From the NCBI GenBank assembly GCA_041393015.1, contig JAWKKV010000003.1, forward strand, positions 310,001-374,000: 64,000 bases of DNA, in the 5' to 3' direction. Within the stretch, counting starts at the first letter, position 1; every line of letters begins with the position of its first letter. The notes beneath the pieces were generated by a model. The model saw only the letters and a list, made by a program, of their open reading frames with translations. It was not told the origin of the DNA and did no database searches. A program made the position numbers and the translations under genes. Shown here in pieces: positions 1 to 10,646 of the stretch. Source of the DNA: JAGQYH01 sp041393015. GTDB lineage: Bacteria; Bacteroidota; Bacteroidia; Chitinophagales; JADIYW01.

Positions 1-1195
1 GAAGTGTTCTTTCTGTTTCGGGCTTTTCTACAAAAGAAGCTCTGCCGCCATCTTCTGGAATAGTCCACTCTAAATCCACCACTTTAACGCCGGTAACATG
101 GCCGTTTTCTCCGATAAACTCTTTCGTGTTGATTGCCCATATTCTTTCGCAGCCTTCTTCATGAGAGCTAGACGTTCTTAAAATGGTTGGCCATTCCGGC
201 CATACAGGATTTAATCCATTCGCCGGGCTGTCAGGTTTCCACATTATTTCGAACTGAGTAATGGATTTTGCACCATGTCTGTTCGATGTGCCTACGCAAT
301 CAGAACCAGTATCACCACCGCCTAAAACAATAACGTTTTTATCTTTGGCTAATAATTCTTCTTCTTTTGGAATGGTATCTCCACTTACTCGTTTGTTATT
401 TTGAGTAAGAAAATCCATAGCAAAATGAATGCCTTTTAAATCTCTTCCTTTTACATTTTTTAGAAAATCATTAGGAATGGTAGAGCCACCGGATAAAATA
501 ATAGCATCAAATTTCTCTTTTAACTCTTGCACCGGAACATTAAAACCTACGTTGGCATTGGTTTTAAACGTAATGCCTTCGTCTTGCATTAATTTCACTC
601 GTCTTTCAACGATACTTTTCTCTAACTTAAAATCAGGAATACCATATCTCAATAATCCACCAATTCTATCGGCTCTTTCAAAAACAGTTACCCAATGTCC
701 TGCTTTATTTAATTGTGCTGCTGCTGCTAATCCCGCAGGACCTGAACCCACAACTGCGATATATTTACCTGTTCTTTTCAAAGGTGGATTAGGCTTCATG
801 TAGCCCAATTCAAAGGCTTGTTCTGCAATTGTTTTCTCAATATGTTCGATCGCTACAGGCGGCTGATTAATGCCCAAAACACAAGATGCCTCACAAGGTG
901 CCGGACAAATTCTACCAGTAAATTCAGGAAAATTGTTGGTTGATAACAATATCTCTGTAGCTAGTTTCCAATCTTCCTTATAAGCAGCATCGTTAAATTC
1001 AGGTATAATATTACCTAATGGACAGCCACTGTGACAAAATGGAATGCCACAGTCCATGCATCTTGCTGCTTGTTCCTTCGATTTCTCTAAAGGAAACGGC
1101 TCATAAAATTCCTTATAGTTGTTTATCCTTTCTTTTGGATCAACAGTTTTCGGTAATTCCCTCTTATACTCCAAAAATCCAGTCGGTTTTCCCAT
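1..1195 (-). CDS. gltD: Glutamate synthase small subunit, C-terminus cut by window edge
   Basis: This is the beta subunit of NAD(P)H-dependent glutamate synthase. It passes electrons from NAD(P)H through FAD and iron-sulfur centres to the large subunit. The reading frame runs from ATG at 1195 off the left edge, so the C-terminus is missing. An N-terminal Cys-rich region (residues about 46-58 and 97-105) carries the 4Fe-4S ligands. A dinucleotide-binding VGSGPAG sits at 149-155 and a second Rossmann motif GGGDTGSDC at about 292-300. The gene lies 93 bases downstream of gltB on the same strand, so the two probably form one gltBD operon. Identification is secure; only the truncation by the window limits it. 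Confidence 0.96.
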   Translation of the reverse strand, partial: MGKPTGFLEYKRELPKTVDPKERINNYKEFYEPFPLEKSKEQAARCMDCGIPFCHSGCPLGNIIPEFNDAAYKEDWKLATEILLSTNNFPEFTGRICPAPCEASCVLGINQPPVAIEHIEKTIAEQAFELGYMKPNPPLKRTGKYIAVVGSGPAGLAAAAQLNKAGHWVTVFERADRIGGLLRYGIPDFKLEKSIVERRVKLMQDEGITFKTNANVGFNVPVQELKEKFDAIILSGGSTIPNDFLKNVKGRDLKGIHFAMDFLTQNNKRVSGDTIPKEEELLAKDKNVIVLGGGDTGSDCVGTSNRHGAKSITQFEIMWKPDSPANGLNPVWPEWPTILRTSSSHEEGCERIWAINTKEFIGENGHVTGVKVVDLEWTIPEDGGRASFVEKPETERTL

Positions 1196-1288
1196 TTTAT
1201 ATGTTTTATTTACTTTCAACGTCCTCTTCAAGAGACACTGAAAGGGATACTTAATTCTTTCTACTTAATCCTTCTTACCTTATACTTT

Positions 1289-4200
1289 TTAAGCCACTTT
1301 ATATTCAGCTTCTTCAGCTTTTTGTGCTAACACTCTCTTATAGTCTTTTGGCATTACTTTAACAAACTGATATACCGCTTGCTGCCAATTTTCTAAAATT
1401 TGATTAGCCAATTTACTGTTTGTATAATTTGAATGATTATTGATCATTTTATGTAAGAAATCAATGTCTTCTTGTTCCATTGGATCTACATCCACCATTT
1501 CTAGGTTGAGGTTTTTCATAAATGACTTTCTTTGGTCATATATATAGGCAATTCCACCGCTCATACCCGCTGCAAAGTTTCTGCCGGTACTTCCTAAAAT
1601 AATGGCTCTTCCTCCTGTCATATATTCGCAACCGTGATCTCCAATGCCTTCTACAACCGCATTTACACCAGAGTTTCTGACACAGAATCGCTCTCCTGCC
1701 AATCCATTGATATAGGCTTCGCCGGAAGTAGCGCCATAAAAGGCAACGTTTCCAATAATTATGTTTTCACTTGCTTCAAATTGAGCTTTGCTGTCCGGGT
1801 AAACAATTAACTTTCCTCCGGATAAACCTTTTCCGAAATAGTCATTGGCTTCTCCCTCTAACTCTAATTTTAATCCCTTTGCTGCAAAAGCACCAAAACT
1901 TTGTCCTGCTGATCCTTTAAACTTAAATTGAATCGTATCAACCGGCAAACCTTCTCCTTTGTATTTTTTGGAGATTTCGTTTGATAAGAGTGTTCCTAAA
2001 CTTCTATCGGTATTAACGATACTAAATTCTGCTTTTACAGTGCTTAAATCATTTAAGGCAGGTTGTGATGCTTGTAATAACTTCCAATCTAATATATTAT
2101 CAAGGCCGTTATCTTGTGGCACAGATTTAAAAAGTCCTGCTTCCGCTCCATTTAACTCTTTATATAAAATTGGATCTAAATTAAGATGCTTGTACTTCCA
2201 ATGGTCAATATTTTCTCTGGTTTTAAGCAATTGTGTTTGCCCAACCATTTCATTTATAGTTCTAAATCCTAACTCTGCCATAATTTCTCTTAAATCATTG
2301 GCTAAGAAGGTAAAGAAGTTAATTACGTGCTCAGGATCACCAGTGTAACGCTCTCTCAATTCTTTATTTTGAGTTGCGATACCAACCGGGCATGTGTTTA
2401 AATGACATTTTCTCATCATGATACAGCCTTCCACCACTAATGCCGCAGTAGCCACACCCCATTCTTCAGCACCTAATAAAGTAGCAATAGCAATATCTCT
2501 TCCGGTTCTTATCTGACCATCTGTTTGTAAGGTTACTCTACTTCTTAATTTGTTTCTAACTAAGGTTTGATGCGCTTCAGATAATCCTAACTCCCAAGGT
2601 AAACCGGCATGTCTAATTGAACTTAATGGAGATGCACCTGTTCCGCCATCATAACCTGAAATAAGGATGACATCTGCTTTAGCTTTAGCTACACCTGATG
2701 CAACTGTTCCAACACCTGCTTCAGATACTAGTTTTACATTTATTCTTGCTTCTCTGTTGCTGTTTTTAAGATCAAAGATAAGTTGAGCTAAATCTTCAAT
2801 AGAATAAATATCGTGATGTGGTGGAGGTGAAATTAATCCAACACCTGGAGTAGAATGTCTCACTCTTCCAATCCAATCATCTACTTTATAACCCGGTAAC
2901 TGTCCACCTTCTCCTGGTTTAGCCCCTTGAGCCATTTTAATTTGTAACTCATCAGCATTAGATAAGTAATAGCTGGTTACTCCAAATCTACCTGAAGCTA
3001 CTTGCTTAATAGCTGATCTTTCCCAAGTGCCATCTTCTTTTACCTCAAATCTAGCTTCATCTTCTCCGCCTTCTCCACTATTGCTCTTGCCTCCAATTTT
3101 GTTCATGGCAATGGCTAAGGTGGAGTGTGCTTCATGTGATATAGATCCAAATGACATGGCGCCTGTTGCAAATCTCTTAAAGATGCTTTCAACAGATTCT
3201 ACTTCTTCTATTGGAATTGGATTAGCATTATCTAAGTTAAACTCAAACAAGCTTCTAACCGTAATTGGATTTTTTCGCTGATCGTTGATCGATTTAGCAT
3301 ACGCTTTATAAGTCTTATAATCATTGTGCTTAGTAGACTTTTGTAATAAATGAATAGAAGTTGGATTGAATAAATGCGCTTCTCCTCTTCTTTTCCATTG
3401 ATAAACGCCACCTACTTCTAATTTTGGATTAGTAATAGGGGTGTCCGGAAAGGCCAACTTATGTCTAATTAAAGTTTCAGTGGCAATTTCATTAAAGCCT
3501 AAACCGCTTAAACGTGATACTGTTCTTTTAAAGCATTTATCAACCACGCTTTTATTCAAGCCAACAATTTCAAATATTTGAGCACCATGATAAGAGGCAT
3601 AAGTGGAAATTCCCATTTTTGAGAAGATCTTTAACAATCCTTGACTGGCTGCTTCAATATATCTTTCTACTAGTTCATCATTAGATAAACCTAAGTATTT
3701 TAGTTTTTCTTGATTAAGATCGTAAATGGTTTGGAAGGCCAAATATGGATGTATGGCACTCGCTCCATAAGCAATCAAAGTAGCTATGTGGTGTGTTTCT
3801 CTAATGTCTCCACCTTCAATCACCAATGAACAATCAATTCTAGATTTAATATTGATTAAGTGATGATGAACGGCACCACAAATTAATAAAGATGGAATGG
3901 GAACATTATCTTCATCAATATGCCTATCAGACAAGATGATAATATTATAGCCATTGGCTACTGCATCTTCGGCTTGTTTACAGATTTTATCAATCGCTCT
4001 TTCTAAACTGTTAGGTTTTCCATTGGCCGGAAAATGACAGTAAATCTTTTCAATTTTAAAATCTTTTCTATGCGTATATCGAAGTTTATTCATATCGCCA
4101 TCCGTTAAAATAGGTTGACGAATATGTATTTGCTTACAATGTTCCGGTACGGTTTCTAAAAGACTATCGGCTCCACCTAAGCTAGTGAAAGTAGACATTA

Positions 4201-5833
4201 CCAATCTTTCTCTAATTGGATCAATTGGCGGGTTGGTTACTTGTGCAAATAGCTGCTTAAAATAATTGGCTAAATGCTGACTTTGATCAGATAAAATAGC
4301 CATAGGAATATCAGTTCCCATAGAACCCAACGGTTCTTTACCTTTGCTACACATCGGCTCTACTATCATTTTGATATCTTCAGTAGAATAGCCAAATGCC
4401 TGCTGGTATGTAAATAATTGCTCCTTATTAAATTTAACAGGAGGTTTTGGTGATTTCTCTAATTTTGAAAAAGAGATTTTATATTCTTTCAACCATTCTT
4501 GATAAGGATGCTCAGAACAAATTTTCTTTTTGAGCTCAGTATCACTAATAATTCTTCCTTGCTCCAAATCTGCCACAAACATTCTACCGGGCTGCAATCT
4601 ACCTTTCTTTACCACTTTTGACTGATCTACCGGCAATGCGCCTGCTTCAGAAGCCATAATAAGGGTATGATCTTCCATCAAACAATATCTCGATGGACGT
4701 AAACCATTTCTATCTAAGGTTGCGCCAACCACTTTTCCATCTGTAAAACATATAGAAGCCGGTCCGTCCCAAGGTTCAATAATACTATCGTGATATTCGT
4801 AAAATGCTTTTTTATAGCTTGGCATTTGCTCATTGTCTTGCCATGCTTCTGGAATAAGCATCATCATAGCATGAGCAATATTTCTTCCGCCTAAAACCAA
4901 TAACTCTAATACATTGTCTAAGTTGGCTGAATCGGATTGACTGTGATCACAAATTGGGATTAGTAATTTTAATTCTTCCGGTGTAAAAAGGTCACTTCTT
5001 AAGTAATGCTCTCTTGATTGCATCCAATTTACATTTCCTCTAACGGTATTGATCTCGCCATTATGGGCTAAATACCTAAAAGGCTGCGCTAACTTCCATT
5101 TTGGATAAGTATTGGTGGAAAATCTAGAATGAACTAAAGCGATGGCTGATTTAACTTCATGATTTTGTAGGTCCGGAAAAAATGGACGAACCTGCCACGT
5201 AGTTAATTGTCCTTTATATACAATTGTTTTAGAACTCAGTGAAGTGTAATAGAAGGTATCTTCTGTTGATTCAACTTTAGCATGAATTTGATGGGCTGAA
5301 TAATTTCTAAAAACATAGAGTTTGCGCTCTAATTCATTGTTGTCTTTTGGCTCGTATTTTGGAGCAATGAAAATTTGCTCAATATCAGGAATAGTGGCTA
5401 ATGCAGAATCACCAATATTGGCATGCTCTTCATCCGGCTGCGTTGGCATCTCTCTATAACCTAAAATATTTAAGTTTAATTGAGTAGCGATATCTTCTAA
5501 TATAGCTTTGCACTCTTTTCTTTTCTTTTTATCAGAAGGAAAGAATATTAATCCGGTGCCATAATGACCAGCTTCCGGTAATTTAATTTTAAGAGGTTGG
5601 CAAACAGAGGTGTAATAATCATGAGGAATTTGAATCAATATCCCAGCACCGTCACCTGTGTTCTCTTCACAGCCACAGGCACCACGATGTTCCATATTTT
5701 CTAACATGGTGATGGCATCGTTTATTACTGAATGAGATTTCTTCCCTTTCAAATGAGCAATAAATCCAATTCCACACGAGTCCTTCTCAAACGAGGGATG
5801 GTACAAACCCTTTTCTTCTAACATCGATGACAT
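1289..5833 (-). CDS. gltB: Glutamate synthase large subunit
   Basis: The alpha subunit of glutamate synthase makes two glutamates from glutamine and 2-oxoglutarate in ammonium assimilation. The 1514 residues match the usual length. The order is an N-terminal class II glutamine amidotransferase domain (nucleophile Cys20 in DSCGIGF, presumably exposed by propeptide cleavage), a central domain, the FMN/2-oxoglutarate synthase barrel (about 830-1200), and a C-terminal GXGXG helix domain (about 1280-1470). The 3Fe-4S cysteines are visible in CIMMRKCHLNTCPVGIA. ATG at 5833 gives MSSMLEEKG; an ATG three codons later is also possible. It is transcribed towards gltD and diverges from the porin gene at 6198. 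Confidence 0.97.
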   Translation of the reverse strand: MSSMLEEKGLYHPSFEKDSCGIGFIAHLKGKKSHSVINDAITMLENMEHRGACGCEENTGDGAGILIQIPHDYYTSVCQPLKIKLPEAGHYGTGLIFFPSDKKKRKECKAILEDIATQLNLNILGYREMPTQPDEEHANIGDSALATIPDIEQIFIAPKYEPKDNNELERKLYVFRNYSAHQIHAKVESTEDTFYYTSLSSKTIVYKGQLTTWQVRPFFPDLQNHEVKSAIALVHSRFSTNTYPKWKLAQPFRYLAHNGEINTVRGNVNWMQSREHYLRSDLFTPEELKLLIPICDHSQSDSANLDNVLELLVLGGRNIAHAMMMLIPEAWQDNEQMPSYKKAFYEYHDSIIEPWDGPASICFTDGKVVGATLDRNGLRPSRYCLMEDHTLIMASEAGALPVDQSKVVKKGRLQPGRMFVADLEQGRIISDTELKKKICSEHPYQEWLKEYKISFSKLEKSPKPPVKFNKEQLFTYQQAFGYSTEDIKMIVEPMCSKGKEPLGSMGTDIPMAILSDQSQHLANYFKQLFAQVTNPPIDPIRERLVMSTFTSLGGADSLLETVPEHCKQIHIRQPILTDGDMNKLRYTHRKDFKIEKIYCHFPANGKPNSLERAIDKICKQAEDAVANGYNIIILSDRHIDEDNVPIPSLLICGAVHHHLINIKSRIDCSLVIEGGDIRETHHIATLIAYGASAIHPYLAFQTIYDLNQEKLKYLGLSNDELVERYIEAASQGLLKIFSKMGISTYASYHGAQIFEIVGLNKSVVDKCFKRTVSRLSGLGFNEIATETLIRHKLAFPDTPITNPKLEVGGVYQWKRRGEAHLFNPTSIHLLQKSTKHNDYKTYKAYAKSINDQRKNPITVRSLFEFNLDNANPIPIEEVESVESIFKRFATGAMSFGSISHEAHSTLAIAMNKIGGKSNSGEGGEDEARFEVKEDGTWERSAIKQVASGRFGVTSYYLSNADELQIKMAQGAKPGEGGQLPGYKVDDWIGRVRHSTPGVGLISPPPHHDIYSIEDLAQLIFDLKNSNREARINVKLVSEAGVGTVASGVAKAKADVILISGYDGGTGASPLSSIRHAGLPWELGLSEAHQTLVRNKLRSRVTLQTDGQIRTGRDIAIATLLGAEEWGVATAALVVEGCIMMRKCHLNTCPVGIATQNKELRERYTGDPEHVINFFTFLANDLREIMAELGFRTINEMVGQTQLLKTRENIDHWKYKHLNLDPILYKELNGAEAGLFKSVPQDNGLDNILDWKLLQASQPALNDLSTVKAEFSIVNTDRSLGTLLSNEISKKYKGEGLPVDTIQFKFKGSAGQSFGAFAAKGLKLELEGEANDYFGKGLSGGKLIVYPDSKAQFEASENIIIGNVAFYGATSGEAYINGLAGERFCVRNSGVNAVVEGIGDHGCEYMTGGRAIILGSTGRNFAAGMSGGIAYIYDQRKSFMKNLNLEMVDVDPMEQEDIDFLHKMINNHSNYTNSKLANQILENWQQAVYQFVKVMPKDYKRVLAQKAEEAEYKVA

Positions 5834-6197
5834 ACAACTAAATGGTTTTAATGATGGTACTAACCAGTAAATAATGTGATATATAGTGTAGCGCTAGCTA
5901 ATTATTGAATAAGTATAGGGAGTTTTTGTTTCGTTAGAGGGTTTCAAGCGTTTATGAAATAATTAAAAAAAAGTCTCTTCACTTAATCTATCAGTTGTCT
6001 GTTTGTAAGTAAAACTACTCATCTATAGTTTATAAAAATATATATGTGAAAAATATATTTCAGAACAAGATTAAAATAGTATATGAATATAAAATAAGTG
6101 TTAAATGTAAATTTAAAATGCATTGAAAAAGAAATATGGATATAAATTGCACAAAAATTATGAAATATATTTTATCTAACTATTTAAAAAATTTGTG
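5834..6197. promoter_or_regulatory. Divergent intergenic region between gltB and porin gene
   Basis: This 364-base AT-rich gap separates divergent genes and must hold both promoters. Towards the porin gene there is a possible Bacteroidota-type pair: TTG at 6123-6125 and TAAATTG at 6143-6149, a 17-base spacer, with the -7 element imperfect. I see no convincing TAnnTTTG for gltB. No coding potential, terminator or long repeat is visible; a short palindrome TAGCGCTA lies near 5890. Confidence 0.4.
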
Positions 6198-7445
6198 ATG
6201 AGAAAGTTAAGTTTATTTATGCTGATGATATTTTCAGTGGGTCTAGTAGAAGCTTATGCTGGTGCAGAAGAAAAGGCTGAAACTGTTAAAAGTGAGAAGG
6301 AAATAAAATCGTCTTCAGAAAAATTATTGAAAGACGAATATGCCGCTGAGTGGGAGGAACCTGAATTGATTGACGGGGATTCAACTATTGAATTAAGTGC
6401 AGGTGAAAAGGTTGCTCTATGGAAAGAAAAAGTACCATTTGATTTTGGAATGTCTTTAGATGTATATACTCAAACAAATTTTGCCGGCAAACAAACTAAT
6501 GCCATTGTTAATGAGTCTTTTTCGGATATGGCGAATTCATTTGAGTTGGGTATGATCAATATAATGATTGGTAAGGATTTTGGTAAAGTAGGTTTCATGG
6601 CAGATTTAGGATTTGGTCCAAGAGCGAATGCTGCTAACGGAATAGATTTGGGATCAATTGCAACTATTAAGCAGTTATTTGTAACCTATGCGCCTGCTGA
6701 TTTCATCAAGTTTACCTTTGGTAACTTTAGTACTTTCTACGGATGGGAATTGATTGAGCCGCAAAATAACTTTCATTACTCCACTTCTTTAGCGTTCCAA
6801 AACGGACCATTCTACCATACAGGTTTAAAAGTTGATTTCTCTGCAGGTAATTGGAACTTTATGGTGGGTGCCTTTAACGATACAGATTCTAAATCAGATG
6901 GAGATAGAAATAAATTCGTTGGTGGTCAAGTAGGATACTCAGGAGACGTGTTTAGTACTTATATCAACTATTTAGGAGGTAATGAAGGAGCTATTTTTGA
7001 CGAAGTTGATGATGAGATGATGTTGTTTTCTAAGTCTTACAAATCATCTTTTGGTATCTCTTCAGTAGCTGCATTAGGACCTAATCAAGGTGGAAGCATT
7101 GTATTAGATTTAGCTTACCACAGATATAGAATGAAAGATGCTTTAACTGAGGATATCAGCAATACAGATTACTTCATCGCTTATCTTTATGGACAAGCGC
7201 CTGTGAAAGAAAATGGTTCAATTGGAGCTAGAGTTGGATATGCTTCTGATAAATATGACATTATCGGTGATGCTCAACACTTCACTGACTTTACACTTAC
7301 TTACAATCACAAAATTGCTGGTTTGTTAACTATCGTACCAGAGTTTAAAGTAGATTATGCTACTGACAAAGTGTTTATCAATAACAAAGGAAATGCTTCT
7401 AATACACAGTTTAGATTATTATTAGCAGCAATTTTCGCTATTTAA
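6198..7445 (+). CDS. Outer-membrane beta-barrel porin-like protein
   Basis: A secreted protein of 415 residues with an N-terminal signal peptide (MRKLSLFMLMIFSVGLVEAY, then AGAEE). An acidic, Lys/Glu-rich linker to about residue 70 is followed by alternating hydrophobic/polar strands with many aromatic and Gly residues. This pattern resembles the putative beta-barrel porin-2 (OmpL-like) family. It should sit in the outer membrane; the substrate is unknown. A GTG directly precedes the ATG at 6198; I prefer the ATG. A strong intrinsic terminator follows at 7573. Divergence from gltBD suggests, but does not prove, a nutrient-uptake role. Confidence 0.75.
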   Translation: MRKLSLFMLMIFSVGLVEAYAGAEEKAETVKSEKEIKSSSEKLLKDEYAAEWEEPELIDGDSTIELSAGEKVALWKEKVPFDFGMSLDVYTQTNFAGKQTNAIVNESFSDMANSFELGMINIMIGKDFGKVGFMADLGFGPRANAANGIDLGSIATIKQLFVTYAPADFIKFTFGNFSTFYGWELIEPQNNFHYSTSLAFQNGPFYHTGLKVDFSAGNWNFMVGAFNDTDSKSDGDRNKFVGGQVGYSGDVFSTYINYLGGNEGAIFDEVDDEMMLFSKSYKSSFGISSVAALGPNQGGSIVLDLAYHRYRMKDALTEDISNTDYFIAYLYGQAPVKENGSIGARVGYASDKYDIIGDAQHFTDFTLTYNHKIAGLLTIVPEFKVDYATDKVFINNKGNASNTQFRLLLAAIFAI

Positions 7446-7572
7446 TTTTTGAAATAGAATACTAATGAATTTGTTTATAAAATTTCTTTAATACGCAATT
7501 AAATTTGAAAGTACACGCCAGTCTTTCAAATTTACATCATCTACATATCTAATGTAGGTTAGATTTCCTTCG

Positions 7573-7604
7573 GCCTTGCTATTCTCATAGCAAGGCTTTT
7601 TTAT
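7573..7604 (+). terminator. Rho-independent terminator after porin gene
   Basis: A perfect 10-bp stem, GCCTTGCTAT (7573-7582) and ATAGCAAGGC (7587-7596), closes a four-base loop and is followed by a T-run. It lies 128 bases after the porin stop codon and in the right orientation for it. Confidence 0.85.
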
Positions 7605-7712
7605 TTAGGCGGGCGCTTAATTAAAGAGAAAGTCGTGTGTTTTAGATTCTCGTATAAGCGAGACGCTTGAACTAGTGGAGCACACATCGAAACGATTGAA
7701 AAAGATAGATTG

Positions 7713-10592
7713 TTAAATGGAGTGTCCCATTCTTTCAAATTCTTTTCTCAAGAATTGACCGGTAAAGCTCTTTTTGACTTTAGCTACTTCCTCTGGTGTG
7801 CCTTTGGCGATTATTTGTCCGCCACCTTTACCACCTTCGGGTCCTAAGTCTACAATATGATCTGCTATTTTTATAACATCCATATTGTGCTCAATAATGA
7901 TGATGGTATTGCCTTTCTTCACCAATCGCTGTAATACTTTTAGTAAAATTCTAATGTCTTCAAAGTGTAAACCGGTAGTGGGTTCATCTAATATATAGAT
8001 GGTTTGTCCGGTATCTTTTTTAGATAACTCTGCTGATAATTTAACTCGTTGTGCTTCTCCTCCTGATATTGTAGTAGAAGCTTGCCCTAATCGGATATAC
8101 CCTAAACCTACATCCAATAAAGTCTTCAGTTTACGATGAATTTTAGGAACGTTTTCAAAAAACACAGTAGCATCTTCAATGGTCATTTCCAATACATCAG
8201 TAATGCTTTTTCCCTTATAATGAATTTGAAGTGTTTCTCTATTGTATCTTTTGCCCATGCATTTTGGACATTCCACATAAACATTGGGTAAGAAATTCAT
8301 TTCAATCAACTTCATGCCGCCACCTTGGCATTCTTCACATCTTCCGCCTTTTACATTAAAGGAAAATCGTCCAATCTTGTAACCTCTTATTTTAGCCTCC
8401 GGCACATTGGCAAATAATGTTCTAATATCTCCGAAAACACCAATATAAGTAGCCGGATTTGATCTTGGCGTTCGACCAATTGGCGATTGGTTGATCTCGA
8501 TGACTTTATCTAAATGCTCTAAACCTTTGATGCTGTCATAAGGCATTGGTGTTTTTACCGCTCTAAAAAAGTGTTGATTGAGAATTCGATATAAAGTTTC
8601 ATTAATCAAGGTTGATTTGCCGCTGCCGGATACTCCAGTTACACAAGTAATAGTGCCCAATGGTATCGTAATGTCTACTTTCTGAAGGTTGTTTCCTGTT
8701 GCTCCTTTCAGGATTAATTTTTTGCCATTGCCTTTTCGTCTTTCTTTAGGCAATTCAATATTCATTTTACCACCTAAGTATTGAGCTGTAGTAGCCTCTA
8801 ATGTTATAAATTCTTTTGGTGTTGCTTGCGCTACAATTTCGCCACCGTGTTCTCCGGCTCCAGGACCTAAATCGATTAAATAATCAGCCTCCATCATAAT
8901 ATCCATATCGTGCTCTACCACTATTACAGTATTGCCAATAGTAGTAAGGTCTTTTAAGGCATTAATCAATTGATGATTATCTCTTTGATGTAAACCAATA
9001 CTCGGTTCATCTAAAATATAAGTGATGCCTTGTAACTGTGAGCCAATTTGAGTAGCTAATCTAATTCTTTGAGATTCTCCACCAGATAAACTGCGCGTTG
9101 GCCGATCTAAAGAAAGATAATTCAGCCCAACATTCATTAAAAAACCTACTCTGTCTATCAGTTCTTTAATAATGTCTTTAGCAATCGTTTGTTGGTTTTC
9201 TGATAATTGGCTAGGCAAAGTTGGAATCCACTCAAATAATTCTTTAATGTCTAATTGAGTAACTTCTCCAATATGCTTTTCAGCTACTTTAAAATTAAGC
9301 GACTCTTTTTTTAATCGATAGCCATCGCATTCCGGACAGGTAACTTTTGACATAAAGCCTTCCGCCCATCTTCTAATTTTTTCAGAGGCTGTATCGTTGT
9401 AACTTCTCAATATTTGCGGAACAATGCCTTCGTAATCTAATTTATAGTTTTGCTTACTATCTTGATAGTTGACTTGAATGGTAAATTGTTTGCCCTGAGA
9501 ACCTTCTAACAAAAGCTCAACAACATCTGGTTTTAATTTTTCAATGGGATCGGATAAGCTAAAGTTGTGCGCTTTAGCCATTTTTTTAATCACTTTGAAA
9601 GTATAGTTGTCTCGATATTCTCCGAGAGGTGCAAAGCCACCTTCGTTGATTGATTTGGTAGGATCTGGAATGATTTTTTCCATTTCCACTGTATGAATTT
9701 TACCCAAGCCTTTGCAGGTGGGACAAGAACCATAAGGTGAATTAAAAGAAAATGAATTGGGTGATGGCTCTTCATAACTGATGCCGGTTGTAGGACACAT
9801 CAAGTTCTTACTATATGCTTTCTCATTTTTTTTATCCAAATCTTGAATAAAAATCAATCCATTGCCACTTTTAAGTGCAGCTTCAATTGATTTTCTTAAC
9901 CTTTGAACATCTTTTTCTGTGACTATCAATCGATCAATTACGGTATCAATATCATGGATTTTATATCGATCCACCATCATACCTTTTGTAATATCTTGGA
10001 TTTCACCGTCCACTCTAACTTTTAGATAACCTTGTTTTCTAATTTGCTCAAACAATTCTCGGTAATGTCCTTTACGTCCTCTAACAGCAGGCGATAGGAT
10101 AGCAATTTTCCTCCCATGAAAATGTTCCATGATATGATCGATAATCTGATCTTCCGAGAACTTAACCATTTTCTCTCCCGTGTTGTAACTATAAGCATCA
10201 GATGCTCTAGCAAACAATAGTCTTAAAAAATCATAGATTTCGGTAGTGGTGCCAACAGTTGATCTAGGATTTCTATTAGTGGTTTTCTGTTCAATAGATA
10301 TTACCGGACTTAAGCCGGTTATTTTATCTACATCTGGTCGTTCCATGTCGCCCATAAATTGGCGGGCGTAAGCAGAAAAACTTTCCATATAGCGTCGCTG
10401 TCCTTCTGCATAAATAGTATCAAATGCTAAGGACGATTTACCACTGCCACTTAATCCTGTAATTACCACAAATTGATTTCGTGGTATATGAACATCAATG
10501 TTTTTTAGATTGTGAACCCGTGCGCCATAAACATTAATGAACTCAATTTCTGTTTCACTAATGGCTGGTAAATGGGCACTTGGTTTTGTCAT
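7713..10592 (-). CDS. uvrA: Excinuclease ABC subunit A
   Basis: UvrA is the damage-sensing ATPase of nucleotide excision repair and loads UvrB. The 959 residues are full length. Two ABC ATPase modules are visible: Walker A GLSGSGKSS at 46-54 and GVSGSGKST in the second half, with signature motifs LSGGESQRIRLA and ISGGEAQRVKLS. Zinc-binding cysteines appear in CPTCKGLGK and in the CEECQGG...CPKC module. The partner uvrB lies far off at 58431. A phasin-like gene sits upstream on the same strand with a 54-base gap, so uvrA may be read from that promoter or its own. Confidence 0.97.
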   Translation of the reverse strand: MTKPSAHLPAISETEIEFINVYGARVHNLKNIDVHIPRNQFVVITGLSGSGKSSLAFDTIYAEGQRRYMESFSAYARQFMGDMERPDVDKITGLSPVISIEQKTTNRNPRSTVGTTTEIYDFLRLLFARASDAYSYNTGEKMVKFSEDQIIDHIMEHFHGRKIAILSPAVRGRKGHYRELFEQIRKQGYLKVRVDGEIQDITKGMMVDRYKIHDIDTVIDRLIVTEKDVQRLRKSIEAALKSGNGLIFIQDLDKKNEKAYSKNLMCPTTGISYEEPSPNSFSFNSPYGSCPTCKGLGKIHTVEMEKIIPDPTKSINEGGFAPLGEYRDNYTFKVIKKMAKAHNFSLSDPIEKLKPDVVELLLEGSQGKQFTIQVNYQDSKQNYKLDYEGIVPQILRSYNDTASEKIRRWAEGFMSKVTCPECDGYRLKKESLNFKVAEKHIGEVTQLDIKELFEWIPTLPSQLSENQQTIAKDIIKELIDRVGFLMNVGLNYLSLDRPTRSLSGGESQRIRLATQIGSQLQGITYILDEPSIGLHQRDNHQLINALKDLTTIGNTVIVVEHDMDIMMEADYLIDLGPGAGEHGGEIVAQATPKEFITLEATTAQYLGGKMNIELPKERRKGNGKKLILKGATGNNLQKVDITIPLGTITCVTGVSGSGKSTLINETLYRILNQHFFRAVKTPMPYDSIKGLEHLDKVIEINQSPIGRTPRSNPATYIGVFGDIRTLFANVPEAKIRGYKIGRFSFNVKGGRCEECQGGGMKLIEMNFLPNVYVECPKCMGKRYNRETLQIHYKGKSITDVLEMTIEDATVFFENVPKIHRKLKTLLDVGLGYIRLGQASTTISGGEAQRVKLSAELSKKDTGQTIYILDEPTTGLHFEDIRILLKVLQRLVKKGNTIIIIEHNMDVIKIADHIVDLGPEGGKGGGQIIAKGTPEEVAKVKKSFTGQFLRKEFERMGHSI

Positions 10593-10646
10593 GGTTAGCT
10601 ATTGATCGCCTTAAGGTAACAAGCGTTCGGAATAAATTGTTTCAAA

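Noticed and set aside
1018..1254. Plus-strand frames inside gltD/gltB (429-803, 1018-1254, 1959-2348, 3027-3281)
   Set aside because: They are antisense to well-recognised glutamate synthase genes and show no family features.
6195..6200. GTG start for the porin gene
   Set aside because: The adjacent ATG at 6198 gives the same signal peptide and is the commoner start.
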